From JACKPD01 sp034003145 (lineage in GTDB: Bacteria > Spirochaetota > Spirochaetia > CADAEX01): a stretch of 5,629 bases of DNA. The notes below the pieces were generated by a model. The model did not search any database and was not told the origin of the DNA. It saw only the letters and a list, made by a program, of their open reading frames with translations. The position numbers and the translations under genes were made by a program. This document shows, in pieces, positions 5,367 through 5,629 of this stretch (position 1 is its first letter; each line of letters opens with the position of its first letter). Location: NCBI GenBank assembly GCA_034003145.1, contig JAVEZE010000163.1:1-5629 (forward strand), in the 5' to 3' direction.

Positions 5367-5629
5367 ATGCGCGTACGCGCCGGACTGAAAAGCGCTGTCA
5401 CTAAAACACTTTATGAATCTCTGGGCGTACAGATGCTTGAAACAGTCTGCCGGCTCCTTTACCCCGGTTATGATATTTATGCCCGCACCGGATGCCCTGA
5501 AAATATTCCGCTTACAGTACAGCACATAGCCTGGCAGCTTGTTACAGACGCAATAGCTGATGACCAGTTTCTCGAACTTGTTGAACTGATGATCGATCTT
5601 GAGGTTAAAGGGCAGATGGGCCGCACCTT
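5367..5629 (+). CDS. Unrecognised protein, N-terminal 87 residues, cut by window edge
   Basis: The frame stays open from ATG 5367 to the window end. AAGAGGA lies 4 nt upstream of the ATG and a good promoter about 75 nt upstream. The visible part looks soluble and mainly helical, with no signal peptide or membrane segment. It begins MRVRAGLKSAVTKTLYESLG, has a Cys at 28 and a TGCPENIPLT turn (about 42-51), then two amphipathic helices (HIAWQLVTDAIADDQFLELVELMIDLEVKG, about 54-83). Base composition is closer to the housekeeping genes at the left end than to the A/T-rich lipoprotein gene before it, and the separate promoter argues against an operon with that gene. It may be the sensory or adaptor domain at the front of a larger signalling protein, but nothing seen here proves that. 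I cannot assign a family. Confidence 0.75.
   Translation, partial: MRVRAGLKSAVTKTLYESLGVQMLETVCRLLYPGYDIYARTGCPENIPLTVQHIAWQLVTDAIADDQFLELVELMIDLEVKGQMGRT

Noticed and set aside
1..5629. CRISPR arrays, tRNA or rRNA genes, insertion-sequence ends
   Set aside because: I saw no regularly spaced repeats, cloverleaf-like sequence or transposase signature on either strand.

Overview
The window looks like chromosomal DNA from a diderm (Gram-negative type) bacterium of moderate to low G+C. A spirochaete or similar lineage is my best guess. It rests only on the mix of a lipoprotein/outer-membrane-barrel gene with ordinary housekeeping genes, so it is weak. The housekeeping genes at both ends look richer in G+C than the centre, where the regulator pseudogene and the lipoprotein gene are clearly A/T-rich.

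Left part (1-1933), all on the minus strand. Read in the direction of transcription it holds srkA (a stress-response kinase of 328 residues), then a GNAT acetyltransferase, then an M20-family zinc hydrolase cut by the window edge. The acetyltransferase and hydrolase genes are separated by 3 nt and are probably translationally coupled. srkA has a good sigma-70-like promoter whose predicted start point falls on its ATG, so its mRNA may be leaderless.

Centre (2043-3327), also minus strand, is a decayed two-gene module. A winged-helix regulator gene (2283-3266) is open over its whole length apart from one in-frame amber codon. Directly downstream lies a scarred remnant (2043-2289) that I read as a nucleotidyltransferase, the usual partner in AbiE-like (type IV) toxin-antitoxin or phage-defence pairs. 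It appears to have lost its start codon and its catalytic middle and to have gained an ochre stop. A perfect 12-bp inverted repeat just upstream of the regulator looks like its operator and is intact.

Right part (3497-5134), plus strand, encodes a 545-residue lipoprotein. It seems to join a periplasmic CsgG/FlgO-like domain to a C-terminal outer-membrane beta-barrel. It is divergent from the regulator pseudogene and shares its intergenic region. After an A/T-rich hairpin zone comes a strong promoter and the start of another plus-strand gene (5367 onward) that I do not recognise.

The two points most worth a second look are the decaying AbiE-like module with its surviving operator, and the CsgG-like plus barrel fusion lipoprotein.
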